This document shows positions 6,160 through 8,513 of a stretch of DNA of 8,513 nt, in pieces (the stretch's first letter is position 1; every line of letters starts with the position of its first letter). The notes below the pieces were generated by a model. It saw nothing but the letters and a program-made list of their open reading frames with translations. It had not been told where the DNA came from and made no database searches. The position numbers were made by a program, and so were the translations under genes. Source of the stretch: Nanobdellota archaeon (GTDB lineage: Archaea > Nanobdellota > Nanobdellia > Woesearchaeales > UBA12501); the NCBI GenBank assembly GCA_018812465.1, contig JAHJCS010000053.1, positions 1 through 8,513 on the forward strand. The letters are read 5' to 3'.

Positions 6160-7638
6160 TTATCTGTTCATTATATCCTTACGGATGTCAAGCTTGTTAG
6201 TGTAATAACGTGCCATGATATGTCCTATGTCGTGGACATTGGTTATCTTCATCTTGACAAGGGCCTGGAGCACAGCTATCTTCTCTCCCAGATCCTTGTT
6301 TATCTCTTTCTCTGTCAGTCCAGTGTAAAGATTTAATGTCTCGAATGTCTTTTTTGGCATCTTGAGCTTCTTGAGCTGGTCAGAATGCACATCAAGCTGC
6401 ATTATGACCTCTGGATCTCCATTGTCTTTTATCTCAGCAAGCTGGAGTGTCCTTCTTTTTCCAGTCCTTCTGTTCCTGTTCTGGACCATGAGTATTCCAA
6501 GAGCTGAGATGACTGTCTTTGGAATATTTATCGGAGGGTTTGTCAGCCTGTCGACTGTCTCCTTTGCATTGTTTGCGTGGATAGTAGCGTACACAGAGTG
6601 TCCTGTATGCATTGCCTCGAAAAGAACCTCTGCTTCTTTCTGTCTTCTTATCTCTCCCACAAGGATTCTGTCAGGCCTCTGTCTTAGGGCGTTCACAACA
6701 AGGTCAAGCATGCTGACTCCTCCTTTTCCCTCTGGATTAGGCATCCTTGTTGTCATAGGCACCCAGTGCAGCTGTTTTGGAAGAGTAAGCTCTCTTGTAT
6801 CCTCTATTGAGATTATCCTCTGATTAGGTGGAAAGAAGTTTGAGATCACGTTCAGTGTGGAGGTCTTACCTGATCCTGTTCCTCCTGCGATCAGTGTTGA
6901 GAACTCATTCTGTATACCCAGCCAGATAAAAGCAGCTGCCTCAAATGATATTGTGCCTGCAGCTATGAAATCAGTTATTGTCCATGGCTTCTCAGCGAAC
7001 TTTCTTATTGTGATTGTGTTACCAAAGTCAGATATTGGATGAAGTGTGGCATTGACTCTGTCTCCTGTCCTAAGATGAGCATCCATAAGAGGATTCAGAA
7101 GGGTTATCTCTTTACCCACATCCCTGCCTATCATGGTTGAGTAATGCCTTATCCTTGCCTCAGTGGGCAAGAGCACATTTGTCTTGAGCCAGCCATGCTT
7201 CTTATGATAGACCCATACAGACTCCTTGCTGTTGTTGATGACAAGCTCCTCAAGATTCGCGTCCTTGAGCAGTATCTCTACATCCCCAAGGCCCAGGTTC
7301 TGCCTGATCACATAGCTGATAAGAACATCTTTTGTTGCCTGGTCAAGATTAGTGAAGTATTTTGAGATGAGCATCTCAATCTCTTTCTCGAATTTCTTCC
7401 TGATCAGGTCAACGCCCTCTTCTGTTGTGACATCCTCCATCTCGACATTGACTTTAGAGATGAACTCTTTCCTTATCTTCTCAAGGATTATCTTTGTTGT
7501 CTGGCTTATGTTAGATATAGAGATGTGATAATTGGGCACAAAATCCTCTTCTTTGAGAAATATATCTACCCGAGTAATAAGATTTCCTAGCCTGATCTCA
7601 TAGCTGTCAATAGTCTCTATACCTTTCTCTTCAGGCAT
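6160..7638 (-). CDS. Type II/IV secretion system ATPase (archaeal TadA/FlaI/GspE-like)
   Basis: A 492-residue cytoplasmic motor ATPase that powers assembly of type IV pilus-like filaments by acting on the TadC/FlaJ platform encoded just downstream. An N-terminal region (about 1-110) of mixed helical character precedes the core. The core has an N-terminal sensor-type domain (GLGDVEILLKDANLEELVIN, 116-135) and the RVNATLHP and ITIRKF blocks (194-213). It also has Walker A GGTGSGKTS (252-260), the Asp box SIEDTREL (277-284), Walker B RILVGEIRR (324-332) and the His box GHSVYATIHAN (346-356). All expected catalytic elements are intact. The ATG at 7638 is preceded by GAGGTGGA with good spacing. 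The next gene begins four bases after the stop, so the motor and platform form an operon. Whether the filament is a pilus, an adhesin or DNA uptake machinery cannot be told without the pilin genes. A conjugative VirB11 is less likely given the TadC partners. Confidence 0.93.
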   Translation of the reverse strand: MPEEKGIETIDSYEIRLGNLITRVDIFLKEEDFVPNYHISISNISQTTKIILEKIRKEFISKVNVEMEDVTTEEGVDLIRKKFEKEIEMLISKYFTNLDQATKDVLISYVIRQNLGLGDVEILLKDANLEELVINNSKESVWVYHKKHGWLKTNVLLPTEARIRHYSTMIGRDVGKEITLLNPLMDAHLRTGDRVNATLHPISDFGNTITIRKFAEKPWTITDFIAAGTISFEAAAFIWLGIQNEFSTLIAGGTGSGKTSTLNVISNFFPPNQRIISIEDTRELTLPKQLHWVPMTTRMPNPEGKGGVSMLDLVVNALRQRPDRILVGEIRRQKEAEVLFEAMHTGHSVYATIHANNAKETVDRLTNPPINIPKTVISALGILMVQNRNRRTGKRRTLQLAEIKDNGDPEVIMQLDVHSDQLKKLKMPKKTFETLNLYTGLTEKEINKDLGEKIAVLQALVKMKITNVHDIGHIMARYYTNKLDIRKDIMNR

Positions 7639-7640
7639 TC

Positions 7641-7648
7641 TCCACCTC
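7641..7648 (-). promoter_or_regulatory. Ribosome binding site of the secretion ATPase gene
   Basis: Minus-strand GAGGTGGA (7648-7641) ends two bases before the ATG at 7638, with GGTG four bases from it, close to the archaeal anti-Shine-Dalgarno complement. It fixes the ATPase start. The rest of the 68-base gap to the upstream gene is AT-rich, with no clear hairpin. Confidence 0.65.
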
Positions 7649-7706
7649 TTTTTTTAATTAATAGCGAACTAAATGAAGTATGATTGGTGAATAATTGATA
7701 TCTGAT

Positions 7707-8513
7707 TTATCCAAGAGGATGATATTTCTTTTTCAGATATTCCATTGCACTCAGTATCTTAGGCTGCTCTTTCTCTTCTGAATATGAACCTGAAGGATGT
7801 ATTCCAGGCATTGAGGTCTGTTCTATGATATGATTCTGGTTCTGCTCATGCTCCTTTATCTCTTTGGATTTCTGAATCTCAGGCATCTTCTTCTGCTCAA
7901 CATGATTCTCAACTTTCTCTCTGACAGCAAGGCCAGTCTTTGGCTCTAATCCTTTGAGAAGATCCATGTAAAGCAGGCATTTTCCGTGCACAAACCTGAA
8001 TAGCTCTATATCCTCAGGATACCTCTTCAATAATTTGCCATGGCTGTCTATTATCAGGCTCAGCGACTGCTTAAGCTTGTCATATTCCTTGTTGTTTGCG
8101 TATTCAGGGAGCTTCATTACCTCGCTGTAGAGCTTAAGCTCCTCATAGATCTTGTAAAGCTCTGTGTAGAGCATTGTCTTCTTCTCAAGGAAGCTTAGAG
8201 GAAGCTCGTGATAAAGCCTGTATGCAAGCAGGTACTTTTCCTTCACATTATGGAACTGTTTCTTTTTTATCTGATCATGGATGACCACAAGAAGCTTGAG
8301 CAGCTCAGTGTATAATTTCTCTGTCTCAGTATCAGCTTCGCCTATGAGAGGTCTTGTTTCTTTTGAGAGGATGTCCTTGTATAGCCTGATTATCTTGTCC
8401 CTTATCTTCAGGTTTGTCTCTATAAAACCTTCTGGGAAAGAATTATAGACATTGATTATCTCCTTGTATGCCTCTTTTGCCAGATCAATCTCATTCTCCT
8501 TGATGTAGTTCAT
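7707..8513 (-). CDS. Helical repeat protein of unknown function upstream of the pilus motor (probably 5'-partial)
   Basis: I do not recognise a family. The 268 visible residues are almost wholly alpha-helical in character and rich in Lys, Glu, Leu and Tyr, with no signal peptide or membrane segment. Residues 4-46 and 82-124 align without gaps at an offset of 78. Shared positions are I4/I82, K13-E14/K91-E92, Y16/Y94, Y23/Y101, P27/P105, F30/F108, E32/E110 and Y45/Y123. The unit is roughly I-K...KE.Y......Y...P..F.E....LY. A weaker third copy may lie around 143-187 (LLKRYPEDIELF). A polar linker (about 200-250) and a short basic tail (AMEYLKKKYHPLG) finish the protein. The first codon is an ATG exactly at the window edge and the first repeat begins at once, so the frame probably continues upstream. 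Lying on the same strand before the ATPase, it may be an accessory cytoplasmic protein of the pilus machine; that is inferred from position only. A TPR-like or bundle fold is possible. Confidence 0.7.
   Translation of the reverse strand: MNYIKENEIDLAKEAYKEIINVYNSFPEGFIETNLKIRDKIIRLYKDILSKETRPLIGEADTETEKLYTELLKLLVVIHDQIKKKQFHNVKEKYLLAYRLYHELPLSFLEKKTMLYTELYKIYEELKLYSEVMKLPEYANNKEYDKLKQSLSLIIDSHGKLLKRYPEDIELFRFVHGKCLLYMDLLKGLEPKTGLAVREKVENHVEQKKMPEIQKSKEIKEHEQNQNHIIEQTSMPGIHPSGSYSEEKEQPKILSAMEYLKKKYHPLG

Noticed and set aside
4358..7365. Plus-strand open frames opposite the platform and ATPase genes
   Set aside because: Antisense shadows; their hydrophobic stretches mirror the membrane segments of the real genes.
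6160..7638. Conjugation-type VirB11 or bacterial type II secretion GspE
   Set aside because: The immediate pairing with two TadC/FlaJ-like proteins and the archaeal-style signals favour an archaeal pilus-type ATPase.
7654..7663. TATTAATTAA as a promoter for the ATPase gene
   Set aside because: A start 25 bases downstream would fall at the ATG and exclude the clear Shine-Dalgarno sequence, so transcription more likely comes from upstream.

Overview
The window looks archaeal. It holds a type IV pilus/archaellum-like secretion ATPase followed by two TadC/FlaJ-type membrane platform proteins, and genes are preceded by GGTG-type Shine-Dalgarno sequences. A TTTATATC box lies upstream of the purine genes, and start codons include GTG and TTG. 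Base composition is moderate to low in G+C and Arg is often AGA/AGG. A DPANN lineage such as Woesearchaeota would fit the gene style, but that placement is an impression and not something the sequence proves. All convincing genes lie on the minus strand, so the biological order runs from right to left.

Right half (8513 to 4285): a pilus-type cluster. First comes a helical, Lys/Glu/Tyr-rich protein of unknown function that is probably cut by the window edge and carries a 78-residue internal repeat. A 68-base gap leads to a 492-residue TadA/FlaI/GspE-type secretion ATPase with all four family motifs. Two T2SSF (TadC/FlaJ-like) membrane proteins follow, of 273 and 350 residues. The first starts 4 bases after the ATPase stop and the second overlaps the first by ATGA. 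Together they would form the motor and inner-membrane platform of an archaeal type IV pilus-like machine. No pilin or prepilin peptidase is in view.

Middle (3845 to 4284): a 440-base intergenic region. An oligo-T stretch just after the platform gene is a candidate terminator. Next is a 131-base nested inverted repeat (4072-4202) that can fold into a three-way junction with a 12-bp closing stem and a 15-bp internal hairpin. A smaller hairpin block adjoins it at 4017-4066. A 65-codon open frame runs through this element but may not be a gene. Closer to the purine genes lie two short inverted repeats, a TATA-like box and a Shine-Dalgarno sequence.

Left half (3844 to 1): purine biosynthesis step 4. 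A long-form PurL (1030 residues, two PurS-like modules at its N-terminus, TTG start) is followed with a one-base TGATG overlap by PurQ, the glutaminase, which runs off the left edge. Together they convert FGAR, glutamine and ATP to FGAM. The pair equals the fused bacterial/eukaryotic FGAR amidotransferase split at the glutaminase boundary. The main items for a second look are the structured intergenic element, the repeat protein next to the pilus motor, and the start-site arrangements of the platform gene and purL.
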